The notes beneath the pieces are model-generated. The model did no database searches and was not told the origin of the DNA. It saw nothing but the letters and a program-made list of their open reading frames with translations. Position numbers and translations under genes: made by a program. Shown here one piece after another: positions 46,939 to 58,709 of a DNA stretch of 64,000 bases (the stretch's first letter is position 1; every line of letters starts with the position of its first letter). The stretch comes from Xanthostigma xanthostigma. Lineage: Eukaryota > Arthropoda > Insecta > Raphidioptera > Raphidiidae. The DNA lies in NCBI GenBank assembly GCA_963575645.1, contig OY754467.1, positions 23,643,001 through 23,707,000 of the forward strand, written 5' to 3'.

Positions 46939-47500
46939 CAGGGTGACATATGGGAAACGGACGTTTTTAGAATGGCTAGTACACAGCTGTCAGTGGTGGA
47001 AAATTGTTGCGGTATAGAACGTTCGCTTCGAAGTGACCTACCATTTTAGATAAAATGGAGCAGTGGACCAATACAGCAGCGAGTGTTCGCGTACGATACG
47101 TTCGTTCGAAATGGTGAGTCTGTTATTGCAACACAGCGGATCTTTCGATGGCCATTTTAATATCGGTCGGAATGGCGCAATTCCAAGCCGTAATACGATC
47201 CTGCGATGGATTAAAGGTTTCAGATTAACAGGAAACATTAATGGAGTTAAAAGATGCCATTACAGAAGAGGTGCATTTGGTTGAACGAGAGCTGTTAGCG
47301 AAACTTTCGGCACAGACTTAAAGTGTGCATTCAAGAGAGTGGCCGCCACCTGACAAATATAATTTTTCATACCTAACTACCTACATTAAATCAAATGGTA
47401 GGTATTGATCTGTCGTTTTTTAAAACAAATTATTTTTTTCATCAAAAACAACTGATTATACATTCATTTGAAAAACGTCCGTTTCCCATATGTCACCCTG
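46939..47500. mobile_element. Tc1/mariner-type element inside the PLE
   Basis: Perfect 30-bp inverted termini (starting CAGGGTGACATATGGGAAAC; 46939-46968 and 47471-47500) with TA duplicated at 46937-46938 and 47501-47502. The 562-bp body carries only the N-terminal part of a transposase-like protein, so it is a deletion derivative. Confidence 0.85.
47055..47284 (+). pseudogene. Mariner-family transposase N-terminal HTH fragment
   Basis: The homology is spread over several frames. From ATG 47055 comes MEQW. The frame at 47074 reads QQRVFAYDTFVRNGESVIAT. The frame ending at 47284 reads GHFNIGRNGAIPSRNTILRW, then IKGFRLTGNI. Together these match the DUF4817-type helix-turn-helix domain found at the start of many insect mariner-like transposases (RVFAVxxYF...HFNxxRxxxxPSRNTILRW). 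The catalytic DDE/D domain is absent. Frameshifts make it non-functional. Confidence 0.75.
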
Positions 47501-47850
47501 TATAATATTATTTTGAAATAATATTTTGTTTTTAATAATTTTTCCTTTCTTAATTCTTTTTAGGTATTCACAATTATTTCCATGACTACTTAAAAAAATG
47601 ACTAATAAGAAATTGTTTGTTATTATTTTTTCAATATTTTGATATTTATAATTTTGAAGGAATTTTATAAAAAGCGAATTAGAAATTAAATATTAATTAT
47701 TTTTTATATTTTTTAGATCAGTTCTGAAGAAGGTCCAAATCCGGATCGAAACGTTAATGTATTAATTATTTATTTTGTTAATATATTGTCGATAACTTTA
47801 TTTATTGAACAGTTCTAATCAGACGTTAATTAAAGATTTGAATACTATTT

Positions 47851-49319
47851 TTTTTATAAACACCGTTTTTTGCGACGTTTGACCCGCGTAACATTTTCAG
47901 CAGCATATGCTTCGGTGGGGACTTTTAGGATATTGTTTAGAACCATAAAAGAAAAGTTAATATGAAAATTTAGCTTTTCGGGAATTTTTCCGCAGTTTAA
48001 CCTTTTTTTGTCTTTATTCCCTGAATTATAAGTGGTTCAATAATTATTTAAAAGATATTTCTTGTCACGGTCATATTGAAGTCTCGTGACTTTTTGTCTA
48101 AAAACTTAAAATTACTTTTTTGATTTTTTAAAGATATAGTTCAAGCCTCGATTCAAATAATCATCCTTTTTTTCTATAGATTTTTATCCATCCATGATAT
48201 GATTATTTCAATTCTCATCGGACGACGCAAATTATCTAGTGGTGGCTTAATTTTTTTATATCGGTAATTTTAGAATTTTATTGAAATTATAGTTATTGAC
48301 TCATATATTAATATTATTTTTTATACTTACTGTATCTAATTTCTAAATTCGAGATTTTTGCTCTGTTGTAAATTTTATTATCTTTTGTAAAATAAATATT
48401 CGTTTATATACTTATCGGTTTGTGTCTTTCTTACTATTACCTATTTGTAACCACCATTAGCTGGCACTGTTTTGCTAACACTAAACACATGTCCGGGCCC
48501 ATAATGATACTTATCTCTGCAAATTTTTGTTTTGATGTGTTGATTTTTTTTTAGGCGAGGGGAAAAGATTTGAGATGAAGGGTGCAGAGGGTGTTTGCAG
48601 GGACGAATACTCTTAAAGATTTATTTTGTTTTGAGCATTTACTGTAGTGGCATTCACGAATTCTTAATTTCTATAATGCCACAACGGTAACATGACTTTG
48701 TTTTACTTAGCTTGACAAATTCTATTATAAATAAAAATAAAATAAAAAGACATATCGTAATATTATTATGTTACACAAAAAGCAATTTAAAACTTATTCA
48801 GCAAATATAAAAGCACTTAGTAAAATTTAACAATAAAAATAAAAGCATTACAATAATTGTTTTAGTTGCTTTGTCAATAAAAAATATTATTTATTTTGTT
48901 GCAGCTAGAAAATTTATCCAGGGGGATGCGACAAAAGTAACATGTGTGTTTAATCAATAATTCTAAAAATAAAAAAAAAAGGTAGATTAAGAAAAAAAAA
49001 CAATAGAAAGAGAGAAACAATTAAAAACGGTAGATCTACCGCTAAAACGGCAACACTGGTGACACCATGCCTATTGTAAGTTACAATAAAAACCGATCAA
49101 GTGTGAGTCGGACTCGCACACGAAGGGTTCCGTACACTATGGACTTTTTAAATACTTTTGTAAAAGAAACAAAAGAGGCGCTATAACAATATGAATCCAG
49201 TGGGAGTATGCAAGTAATTCAAGAATTTCAAGGCTTGAAATTTTACATTATATACTCCGGCGTTATTATATTATTAACACTTTTTTCTTTCAAAAATTTT
49301 TTGGAGAATAAAATAATAT
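47851..49319. other. No gene recognised; insect repeat piece at about 49095-49135
   Basis: AT-rich. AGTGTGAGTCGGACTCGCAC followed by GAAGGGTTCCGTAC is a repeat motif I know from insect genomes, particularly moths. No coding. Confidence 0.5.
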
Positions 49320-49865
49320 AGTTTTGAGAAATATGCCATTATAAAAAAAAAAGCGTTATGACATTTATCTCTGTTGCGCATGCGCCGATTTCCCCCAAAA
49401 AAATTACAAAACTTTAGAATAATAAACCATTGTGAAAAATATACCATTATTATATAAAAACAATGTTATAGTATATATTTCTTCTGCGCATGCGCCACCT
49501 TTTCCCCTAAAAACTTTTTACAAAACTTTCTTTTAAAATAGGATAATAAACCATTATGAAAAATATACTATTAGGTACTATATAAAACAACGTTATTGCA
49601 TATATTTCTTTTGCGCATGCGCCAATTTTTCTCAAAAACTTTTGTAAACATAGATAGAATAATAAACGGTTATGAACAGTATACCGTTATTATATAAAAA
49701 ACAACCTTATGGTATATATTTCTTCTACGCATGCACCGATTTTTCTCAAAAATTTATTTCACAAAACTCCTGTAAAAAAAAATAATAAACCGTTATGAAA
49801 AGTATACTATTATCTTATAAAATCAACATTATAATATATTTTTCTTTTGCGCTTGCGCCGACGTC
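49320..49865 (+). repeat. Tandem array of ~120-bp units with GCGCATGCGC palindromes
   Basis: Five degenerate units each contain an AATAATAAACCGTTATGAAA-type segment, TATATAAAA, and a TGCGCATGCGCC core at 49376, 49486, 49613, 49727 (mutated) and 49849 (mutated). The spacings are 110, 127, 114 and 122 bp. A single unit is present in repeat RC. Confidence 0.75.
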
Positions 49866-49904
49866 TCAAAAGAAAACAATAGGCCTCTTTATTTTTGCAT
49901 AATA

Positions 49905-50790
49905 TCAAAATTAGGTTTCACTCCGCTCATCCGTGGTGTTGGAATGGTAAAAAATGTCAAAAATGACGTTTGCATAGCTGTCAAGATTAATTAGTTATTC
50001 AAATCGTTAACTCAGAAGGCGTTGCATTTCACAAAATATTAATGTCAAAACACTGACTAATATTTGAAATGACATCCGTTTGTGAACAAATGCAATCTTT
50101 TTATTTTAAGACAGAACATAAGCAATCTTTAAATTCTCATATCAGATTGTTTTTTATATAAAGCTGTATAAAAAAGTGTTTCGGCGAATTCTCTTATAAA
50201 AAATCTATGTAAAATTATCTCCTCTTTCGTTTAAGACAGGTCTCGAAACGACCTGATTTAAATTGAGCTAATAGGTCATATGCATGTATTTTTTTTATAT
50301 TTTTAATAGATTATTTAGTCAACCATAATACGGAAAAAAATTGATAATCATTTAAAAATGTAATATTATCACAAGAAAAAAAATATGAAATTTCACATTC
50401 AAAAATAGACAGTTTAAACAATCGGCCATGTTGGCGGGCTTATGTGACGTCACGATATATGATGCATGTCAACTTTGATGTCAAATTGTCAATGTTCTAA
50501 ATGAAGTTTATTTGTTGTTTTCTCAAATACTGACTTAATCTTACTGTGAGACGACCCAGTAGCCATGGAAACTGTTATTGATATATACTCTGACGTCACG
50601 CTGCGTTTTGAAAATTCGAAAATAGCGCGTATTTTCTACGTTTCTATTTTATTATTTGTATTTTTTTCAGTGATTAGATTAATAAAATAACCATTACGAT
50701 ATGATCAGGAACTAAAATATATTTCAAAATAAAAATTTAAACCAATTTGGAGTCTCATGCATATGACCTATTATAAGCAAAAAACTTAGT
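49905..50790 (+). repeat. Dispersed repeat RB, split by a MITE
   Basis: It matches window positions 1-430 (CCGCTCATCC, AAGGCGTTGCATTTCAC, TTTAAATTGAGC) up to 50269 and resumes after 50773 (AAGCAAAAAAC). The copy is diverged. Confidence 0.7.
50271..50771. mobile_element. MITE with ATAGGTCATATGCATG termini
   Basis: 16-bp perfect inverted termini and TA duplicated at 50269-50270 and 50772-50773. It interrupts repeat RB. About 500 bp, with no transposase. Confidence 0.75.
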
Positions 50791-51706
50791 TTTTGCTCCT
50801 CTAATTAATATTCAGTAATAATGCAATGTAGTATATCTAATATCGTTCTAAGTCTAATATGGCGAGGGCCCCAAGAGGTATATTATCTATCTCTTCACAA
50901 CTCTCTTGACATGTATATGAATTAAAAGGGTTTGACGAATAGGTAAGCTATGTGACGTGATTCTAAACTCAATATGACAGCCGTCTCAAGATGGTGGATT
51001 AGCTATTTTAAGAAATGCATGGGTTAAGGCGTAACTAAAAATTTGAAAATAAAATATTAGAAAAAAACTTTTCAGTGGCAAGGTTTTACTGCAGTGTACT
51101 TAAAAGGAAAAAATATTTTTTAATAATTTAGATTTTTAAATATAAAAACGTGGGCCATGTCTAATCTATTATCATAATTCGTACAATCTATGGTTTATAT
51201 AATTGAGAACCTAAATGAATGAAAATTAATTTTTCTTTTTTAGTTCACCGTAATAAAAGCTTGTCCTTAAAAAGTTTTCTTCTACTATTTTTTAACTTTT
51301 TAGTACCAGAACACTTTTTGACGTTAACGATTCCACAATATTACCTATTAGTAGAGGGTCGTTGTAGTTAAGCATTTAATTTCTTATTAGAATATTTTAT
51401 TAACTATCATTGTGGTTTACTATTTGAAAATTGTACAAAGAAACAAAAACGTAATTTTAATAATAAATGAGTACAAACTGCAATCAATAATCCAAAAATA
51501 AACTGTTGTTCATTGGTAGCTTAACAATAAATCAGCCCGTTATAGTTTTTCATGCGTACATTTGTAATCATTGCAGGTGTAATATTGAAGCAAGCCCCAT
51601 GAAAAAAAATTGAATTTAACTGTTAAAAAGCGAAACAGAACAGGGGAAAGCTAGCATCTTCAGCCTCACAATTCTTATTGATCCATTAAAAAAAGTCTCA
51701 TTGTTT
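50791..51706. other. No gene; fragment of the 35.6-kb MITE family
   Basis: 51225-51300 resembles the arm tip of the palindromic MITE at 35631-38576 (TAAAAGCTTGTCCTTAAAAA). Confidence 0.5.
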
Positions 51707-52364
51707 TGTTGCGCGCTCTCTGTTGGGACGACTATGCTTTATGTGGAATATTCTCGCAACAACAACAATGGAAAGCAGGTAGTCAAAACCTGACCTTCAT
51801 AAAGTTAACTGAAGAATGCGATACATGTAAAGGAAGGATCTTGGTGCTTCTAGAAAATTATACCAGGCGGAGGACGAAGCTATAAAATGCGAACGGAGTT
51901 GTTGGCAGCCAGTCAGTTGGTTAGTTGCAGCGCGTACATACAGTAGATTACAAACAGCTGTGTGACATAAATTGTTCAGTGTCGATACAGCAAGACCGAG
52001 GTAACTGCTAAGATAGAAGATAAATGAGCTGTGTAAACCATTGACTGCAATTATATAAATCTGGTTCAACATAAATAGCTTCTGTGTTGTAAATAATCGT
52101 GTGAATATAGTTAGTAGACAAGTGCGAATAAGTGTACTAGATAAACTTCGGTGTGTTTGTGTGTTGCAAATATTTTGTGTAGGTACATAATAATTAGGAC
52201 TTTATATTCTTCGTTAATCTTTACTCGTCTATCTTTATTATTTAGAACTGTTTTGTTTCTGTTTGTTAAAGATGTACGCTTACGTTGTGTGTTTAACTGT
52301 TTTGCTAAACGTTTATTATTGTAAATAAATAGTTTCCACCACGAACTAGAATAGTTTTGTTACA
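51707..52364 (+). repeat. Solo LTR, family LTR-B, copy 3
   Basis: It begins TGTTGCGCGCTC and ends TTTGTTACA. A TATAAAA box at about 51881 is followed by a GCAGCCAGTCAGTTGG stretch resembling an arthropod start region. GTTT and GTAT flank it (one mismatch in a 4-bp duplication). 658 bp, with no internal region. Confidence 0.7.
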
Positions 52365-53439
52365 GTATTTTCCGTATGTACCGTACAACATTTTAATATT
52401 CGTTACTTGATTTACATTTTAGTAGGTGCGTCTTATAGTTCAAAAAATACGGTTTGTTACACTAAGTCTAGAGGAAATAAGCTTTTAAAATACTAGGAAA
52501 TATTTGTTCAGTTGAGTAGACCCTAAGAAAATTACGGTCAGTAGTATATTTTAACTACATAATAGGTATGTATATGCAGACAAATATATACGACGAAAGT
52601 ACATCTTTTCTTATGTCGGTTAAGACATTTTATTTTCTTTAATTTCTCTGATGTAATATAAAAATATATAATTGGTCAATTACATGTTACACAGCACATG
52701 AATATGTGAATTGTACAAACTTCATTGGATTGTATCAATTCCCAGGGTAACACAGCCCCTCATTTTTACACAAAATCGATAACAAACTCAATTCAATTGG
52801 AGAGATAATAAAACCGTTCATAATGTACGTAACAAGAAGACCAACATTAAAACAAATATAAAAGATATTTAACATCGATACCCACGTAAAATAATAATGG
52901 GACTTATGTCGGTCAGATCTTTTTCTTGCAAGTTTTTCGTGGTTTTTAGATATTTTGTGTGATACCTACACAGCAAAAAATTAGTTTCTAGTGCTTTTGT
53001 CTGTTTGTGCCATCATTACACGAAAACTGGGTTAGACTGATTTTAGTTACACTGGATAGACTATCAAAGTTACTCTAATTTAAATTATATGATGGTTTTT
53101 ATCTGGCTATACGTTTAGGCAAACAAATAGGTATCGAATTCGTATCGTCGATATATGTAGACACCGAGAATGTGACAAGTTAAACTTGATCGTAGTGCCA
53201 ACTACAGACCAGAATTTTTAGCGGATATAAAAAAATTGTTGTTTTACTATGCTATATATGTATATAAATTTTTAGAAAACACACAGATCAACTGCGTTTT
53301 TAAAATAAAATAAATGTCAGAGGTATTAAATAGGCATAAAAATTACAGGAAAAGTAATTTTTCAAACGAGCGTTTGAAAACATCAATATACCGTGAATTA
53401 ATGTAAGCATGCCCACAAAATCTTATAGACCGAGCAGTG
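52365..53439. other. No gene recognised
   Basis: AT-rich, with no supported feature. Confidence 0.5.
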
Positions 53440-53700
53440 TAGAGTAGTGGTGATGGCACTAGACTCGCATTCGCGGGTACTGGGTTCGAATCTCGACGGG
53501 GGCAGATGTGTTTCTTAGGGCCTCTCGCCGAGAAATGGTAATTCCTGTACCGGCCATCTTGTTGAGGTTCCATGGTTTCCCTCAATAATTTCATATAAAT
53601 ATCGAGATGCTTCCCTTATTCAAGGCCACAACTGATTACCTGTTAAACTCCTATGCTCAAAAGTTGCCTACCTTTTCCTAATTTCCTAAAATTCCTTCAT
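53440..53700 (+). mobile_element. tRNA-derived SINE
   Basis: The head has an A-box-like AGAGTAGTGGTGATGGCAC and a B box GGTTCGAATCTC. The body reads CCATGGTTTCCCTCAA, then ATATCGAGATGCTTCCC, resembling the conserved core of a SINE family common in insects (GTGGTTTCCC...GCCGGGATGGTTCC). The 3' end is uncertain. Confidence 0.6.
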
Positions 53701-55582
53701 TCGTTCATTGCTATTAAATATTAAGTTGAAGTTTAAAAATATCGAAAATAACGGAAAGTGTGGTAGATGGAAAGTAGTAATGATGCGAATGGCATCTGTT
53801 ATGACACAAAGTCGAGACACGGATTGCAAACGCATTATTATTATTATTGTAAGGAAAAATTCCGTAAAGAATTATGCATCCACAAGCACCCAAAACTTCA
53901 AGCTCGTCTCCGTCATACAAGGAATACTTGCGGAGCAAGCTGCAACTATGACCGCGTCTCAAACCATAAAATAAGCGATTACAGTGAGTTTGGGTCGTGC
54001 GCACGGAGTACACGCAGCGACCCGATAAGCACGGCTTTTTGCATGCGATAGACTAGTGATCCAGCATTACGCTGACATGCCGGAATACATTTTATATTTG
54101 CCAACAGTGACGATTTGGCTCCTCCAAGAACACCAATAAGAACAATTAATTTAACAGAATACTCTGGATACTGCTTCCTGAGTTTAAAAAGAAGGTCTTG
54201 ATATTTTGTTCGCTTTTCATTCGCCTTCGCGACTATGTTGTTGTTGTTATTATTATTATTATTATTTAAACTTAATCTTTGGTGAAAATTTTAAAAAGTA
54301 CCTACGCAACTGTCAGTCAACAAAATTCCTCCTGCATTATTTTTTTCTACAATAGGCGGTACCGTACTCGTCGTTCTTCAACGTCGCTTTGTACTATTTA
54401 CTCCAATATACCCGCAGTAGCTTACCACACATACCCATCCCAGCAAATCTATGAATATTTAATTGCTTTATTTCAACATTCATAATGTTTGTGTTTTATT
54501 AACTTTATTTATTATCCCCAGTGTACTGAAAAGTTATTGTAATGGTTCCAGAAATAGAAATCAAAATTTTGCCATATTTTTAGGTATCAAATATCAGTAT
54601 AGTATTTATACACTATTTTTGACAAGAAGTAGGTATGTCTGTGTATGTACGTACGTGGTAATTTCTTTCTAGTACGAAATCTTACGAGAAAAATGTTTTC
54701 GATTTCGTTTGGGTGCCACTCGAAGAGTATTAACGCGATATTAAATTTTTTTTTCAAAATTTATCCAGCCGTAAACGGTTTATCTATATGAAACTCAAAA
54801 TTCGCAGCGATTCTTCTGGGACACCTGTATACCTGTATAAAAATTTACGTTGCTTGCACCAAACAGCAGCGTTGGCCACCAGCGCATAAATAATGCAGCA
54901 TTACATTACCTAAATCCCGTATAAACTCAGACTGCAGTTAGGTAGTTTACACGGAGAATCATAGATTGCAGAGCCGTCACTACTGTGTAATTTACTGAAT
55001 ATTACAACACAAACACTGCTCAAACATTTCCACTTTGCATCATTGATTTTGCTGAAAATGTTCTCTACAAAGCATAATATGCAGATAAAACTCTTCTTTC
55101 AAATTCTAAATCTAGAAAGTTTATCATTTTATATCTTCTTTTAAATCGAATTTAAGCAATTTGTAGTTGATATTGTTATTAAATACTATATGTACTATTT
55201 TTCTTGTAGAGTTGGACGTTGCGCTATAGCGACTGGTGAGGATGGAATATTTTTTTTCATAATTTCAATATTTGGCATACATTCTATCAATCCAACATCT
55301 GAATAAACTATATATTATGTACACCAGCGGTTTCTAAAGTCAGGGGGGCGTAATATTTACCAGAGGGGGCGCAGATTAATTGCAAATGTCGTTATTCTGA
55401 TAAAATCATGGTTTTAAGAATAAGCGCTCAAACATAATTACGAAATAATGGTCATTTTATATTAACACTGATTTTTCTGCTCGCTATACTGTAGGTACAC
55501 CTTTATAATTATTTTTTGAGTAATGAAATTATTTGCAAATTGTTTATACATTTTTTCAAGCTCAAGGGGGGGCATCACAGGT
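53701..55582. other. Unrecognised; overlapping short frames
   Basis: At 53708-54051 two overlapping plus-strand frames and one minus-strand frame are open. The frame from 53767 has Cys/His-containing stretches (YYYYCKEKFRKELCIHKH), but I cannot place it in a family. ATT-type microsatellites lie near 53836-53850 and 54238-54268. Confidence 0.4.
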
Positions 55583-56480
55583 AAGATTTTTGACGTGATA
55601 ACGTCTTATAAATTGATGAATCACCAATCTTATAAATTGATAAAACACCGGCTGCATGCACGAAAAAGTGTAACGTTCCTAACGTTCGTAACGCGTAACG
55701 TTCCGCCTGACCCTGTGCGTGCTTTTTGCTAATTTCTCGCTCAATTTAAATCAGATCGGTTTGAAACCAGTCTTAAACGAAAGAGGAGAACATTTTACAT
55801 AGATTTCGTATAACAGAATTTGCCTAAACAGTTTTTTTATACAAATTTATATAGAAAAATAGCTGTATAAATGCAATGTTGTCTAATGCATGGCGCGACG
55901 CGGTCGGTCGTCTTTGTTTGCCGTACATGGAAATTAGAAGATAACGTATGTCTTGTCTTAACATGAAAACGGCTGCATTTCTAATGTTTAATTCAAATTT
56001 TTGACATTAGCATTTTGTGAAATGCAACGCCTTCTAAGTTAAGTATTGGAATAACTAATTATTATTAGAACATAATACTTTGACAGTTGCAAACGTCACT
56101 TTTGACATTTCCTATCATTCCGAACACCAAGGATAAGCGGATTGAAACCAAATTTTGGGAGGATGTTTGATATGCAAATATGAAGTGGCCTATTGTTTTT
56201 GGGGAACATCGGCGCATGCGTAAAAGAATATATCTCTTATAATGATGTTTTATATAATAATAATATAGTTTTTAAAACGGTATAGTGTTTTATTATTCTA
56301 CTTTACAAGAAAGTTTTGTAAAATGTTTTTGACATGATAACGTCTTATAAATTGATGAATCACCAATCTTATAAATTGATAAAACACCGGCTGCATGCAC
56401 GAAAAAGTGTAACGTTCCCAACGTTTGTAACGTTCGTAACGTTCGTAACGTTCCGCCTGACCCTGTGCGTGCTTTTCTCG
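55583..56480 (-). repeat. Dispersed repeat RB with partial duplication
   Basis: 55583-56170 is the inverted near-copy of window positions 1-595. It is followed by a GCGCATGCG-containing piece (56171-56325). A second partial RB (56327-56465) then repeats 55585-55715 in direct orientation, with a different number of AACGTT-type minisatellite units. Confidence 0.75.
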
Positions 56481-56639
56481 AAAACGGCCCTAACGATTTG
56501 GATGAAATTTACTGAAAAGGGTTGTGACTTATAAACGATCATATATTTTATAGCTCACGCTTTTATAGTTGTGAACCCAAATTATTAATAAATAGGTACC
56601 TAATTAAAAAATACTTTTTTCCTTTCAAATTAATTGTCT

Positions 56640-56962
56640 ACTAGCAAAGTGGACCCTCGATAAGTCGAAAACCTCCAAACTCGAAAAATTGTTTTGTTCC
56701 CTTCTCTTCAAGTCCCAAAACCTCCATTACTCGAAATCTCAACCCTCTATAGGTCAGTGAGTCCCTATAAGCCATTTTGGTACATACTTTCCCTCCATAA
56801 CTCGAAAAAATAAATTGGACCTCTATATCTCGAACATAGCAACTCAAAATTAGTTATAATGAATGTTAACTCCTGCATATCCAATATTTCTTTACAAAAT
56901 CTGCCTAAGTCGAAAACTATATAACTCGAATTTTTGGCGTCTTACATAGGTTCTACTGTAAT
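56640..56962 (-). mobile_element. Pogo/Tigger-like fossil
   Basis: The minus strand begins CAGTAGAACCTATGTAAGAC. Both halves are rich in AACTCGAA/GTCGAAAACCTCC words typical of pogo-like subtermini. The other end (GGACCCTCGATAAGTC, 56652) is an imperfect partner. No transposase. Confidence 0.55.
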
Positions 56963-57205
56963 TTATTTCTTGAGTAATTTAAATTACATTATTATATTAT
57001 ACACTGGTTTCCAAACATTAATGTTAGGATGAACTATGTAAAATTCCGCGCATTGTAATTCCTGAATTATTTGCGCAATCCCACTGGTTAACTTAAACGA
57101 TATAGATATCAATAAAAAAAAACAAATGTTAATTTCATACAATTGAAATAATAATAAATTATGTTTTTCGATTTTCAAATAAGAAAACCATTAAAAAAAG
57201 TTAAC
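56963..57205. other. No gene recognised
   Basis: AT-rich spacer. Confidence 0.5.
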
Positions 57206-57255
57206 TCGCGTAACGTGGGACTCGAACCCAAGACCCCGCAAATTTGAATTTAACC
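57206..57255 (-). repeat. tRNA 3'-half-like sequence
   Basis: The minus strand has GCGGGGTCTTGGGTTCGAGTCCCACG, a T arm with B box GGTTCGAGTCC, but no A box or D arm upstream. A fragment. Confidence 0.45.
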
Positions 57256-58079
57256 CATCTATATATAATTTCCTACTGTGTGTCCGGACGTTCGTCTGTC
57301 CGTCGAACTATCTGTTTATCTGTCTGTCTGTGTTTCCAGATCCTCCAGAAGGTCCCAGTTGACCTAGGAAATTAAATGACTTATAGTAAAGGACACGGCA
57401 CCGAATCTTCTGTTGAGTGGGATTATAGATTTTCTCCCCAGGGACAGAAACAGGGGGAAGGTCTTCTTCTAACATATATGTTAACTTCTATGGTATATGT
57501 AAAATAAGAACGTTATTTTGAATATTTGAACTTTGATTTACTACTAGTTTTATTATATTTTAAAACAATTCCGAGAACTTTTTCGGTATTTCTGAAGTCA
57601 AAAACATTTTTTAATTTCTAAAAATCATTCTTTAAATGAATTGGATCCCGCTTATTTCATGCTCTGATGAATTATAATATTGGGAGCAAAAGTTTAAACA
57701 GGTATAACATATACTATATCTACATATAAATATTTTGAAAAAATGGTGCCAAATCGTTCAGAAATTTTATGTCAGATACACTAAATTCCAAGTTGTTTTC
57801 CTCATAGAATTCGCTCAATAGATCGATTCGAAACGTGTTTTAAAAGACATTTTTACAAAGAGTTTGTACAAATGGCTGCCTAATATAAAAATGGTATCTG
57901 TCGCGCCTTATAATTCTTGAATTACTTGCATACCTACTTCAAATGTTTTGTCGGTCTTCCTGAAGTTTTGGGCTAAAGTACTTTATGTATAATATACTCT
58001 GCTTTGATTGTATCTATTTTCTTGTATTTTGTGCTCTAACAGATTGCAAGTTTTTGATGATTTGTTTCTTTTGTTACAG
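57256..58079. other. Probable ferlin intron, with polypyrimidine acceptor at its end
   Basis: Non-coding. A CTGTCTGTCTGT tract lies at about 57320-57332. The last 25 bases (TTTGTTTCTTTTGTTACAG) form a strong 3' splice site. Confidence 0.6.
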
Positions 58080-58268
58080 AAATTCGAATGGCCGGTAGCC
58101 CGAGCTGTGGAAAGCCATGAGATTCTAACTATTGAGTTAATCTCACAGGGTCGCGTCTTTGCTAATAAAGTCTTAGGCTCCTACGGACTTGTATTACAAA
58201 GCGTCGTTCGAGATGGCCGCCTTTTGGTTGCGGATACCCTACTGGACCCTAATAATAAACCTTTGCCA
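58080..58268 (+). CDS. Otof: Otoferlin-like ferlin, one internal exon (C2A domain)
   Basis: Ferlins are large tail-anchored proteins with several C2 domains that act in calcium-dependent membrane fusion (otoferlin in vesicle release; the fly relative misfire in sperm). This exon gives 63 codons, phase 0 at both ends: KFEWPVARAVESHEILTIEL, then a stretch with RVFANKVLGSYGLVLQSVV, then DTLLDPNNKPLP. It aligns with the otoferlin C2A segment that begins with FRWPVA, has a V-F-x-N-K-x-x-G core and ends with DTLxDxNN. The borders are TTGTTACAG before and GTAAGT after. The open frame continues upstream to a Met at 58008, but the acceptor lies inside it and the upstream residues do not fit. No other exon of the gene could be found, so the flanking introns are at least several kilobases. 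Ferlin is near certain; the otoferlin subfamily is likely. Confidence 0.85.
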
Positions 58269-58356
58269 GTAAGTTAACTTTATATTTCACATTATTTTGT
58301 ATTATTAAATAGGCAAATTACTGTTTCGACATATTTTTATATCTATGAATTATGTA

Positions 58357-58701
58357 TAGGGTTCCCAACCCTCCTAGATTGCCCGGGAGACTCCGATAAT
58401 AATGGTTAACCTTCCGGGATGCAATAATTTCTCCGGTTTTTCTAAATTTATAAGCCATCGTCGCTCGCTAAGTAAGCATTTTAAAAATTAATAATTAATT
58501 GAGATTTTCTTTCAACACCCACTCGATTTTTTCATGTAAAAACTTTTATGATTTTTTGTTAAAAAACCGTCAAATATTAGATGCTGCTCGAAAGTAAAGT
58601 AAATATATATTTAAAAATTAATAACGATTGAGATTTTCTGTCAACCCCCCCTTCCCCTACTCGGTTTCTTAAAATTCTCCTTTCGAGAGTTGGCAACCCT
58701 A
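58357..58701. mobile_element. hAT-type MITE in the ferlin intron
   Basis: The ends TAGGGTTCCCAACCCTCC and the inverse of TAGGGTTGCCAACTCTC are bounded by a perfect 8-bp duplication ATTATGTA (58349-58356 and 58702-58709). 345 bp with no transposase. It starts 88 bp after the exon's splice donor. Confidence 0.85.
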
Positions 58702-58709
58702 ATTATGTA

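Larger units (their letters stand above)
46790..47850. mobile_element. Second PLE inverted dimer, deleted and interrupted
   Basis: A minus fragment (46790-46858) and plus fragments (46859-46938, 47501-47850) match the 3' region of the PLE at 22190-24538, including the C-terminal codons, the tail and the CTGAAGAAGGTCC...GGATCGAAACGTT motif near 47722. A mariner-like element is inserted at a TA inside it. Most of the coding region is gone. Confidence 0.75.

Noticed and set aside
51797..52072. 91-codon minus-strand frame
   Set aside because: It lies antisense inside the LTR-B copy and is not conserved in the other copies.
53767..54051. 94-codon frame with Cys/His residues suggesting a zinc finger
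   Set aside because: The spacing fits no finger family I know, three overlapping frames are open, and there is no splice or element context.
58008..58079. Met at 58008 as the start of the ferlin protein
   Set aside because: The residues before KFEWP do not fit ferlins, and a strong splice acceptor ends at 58079.
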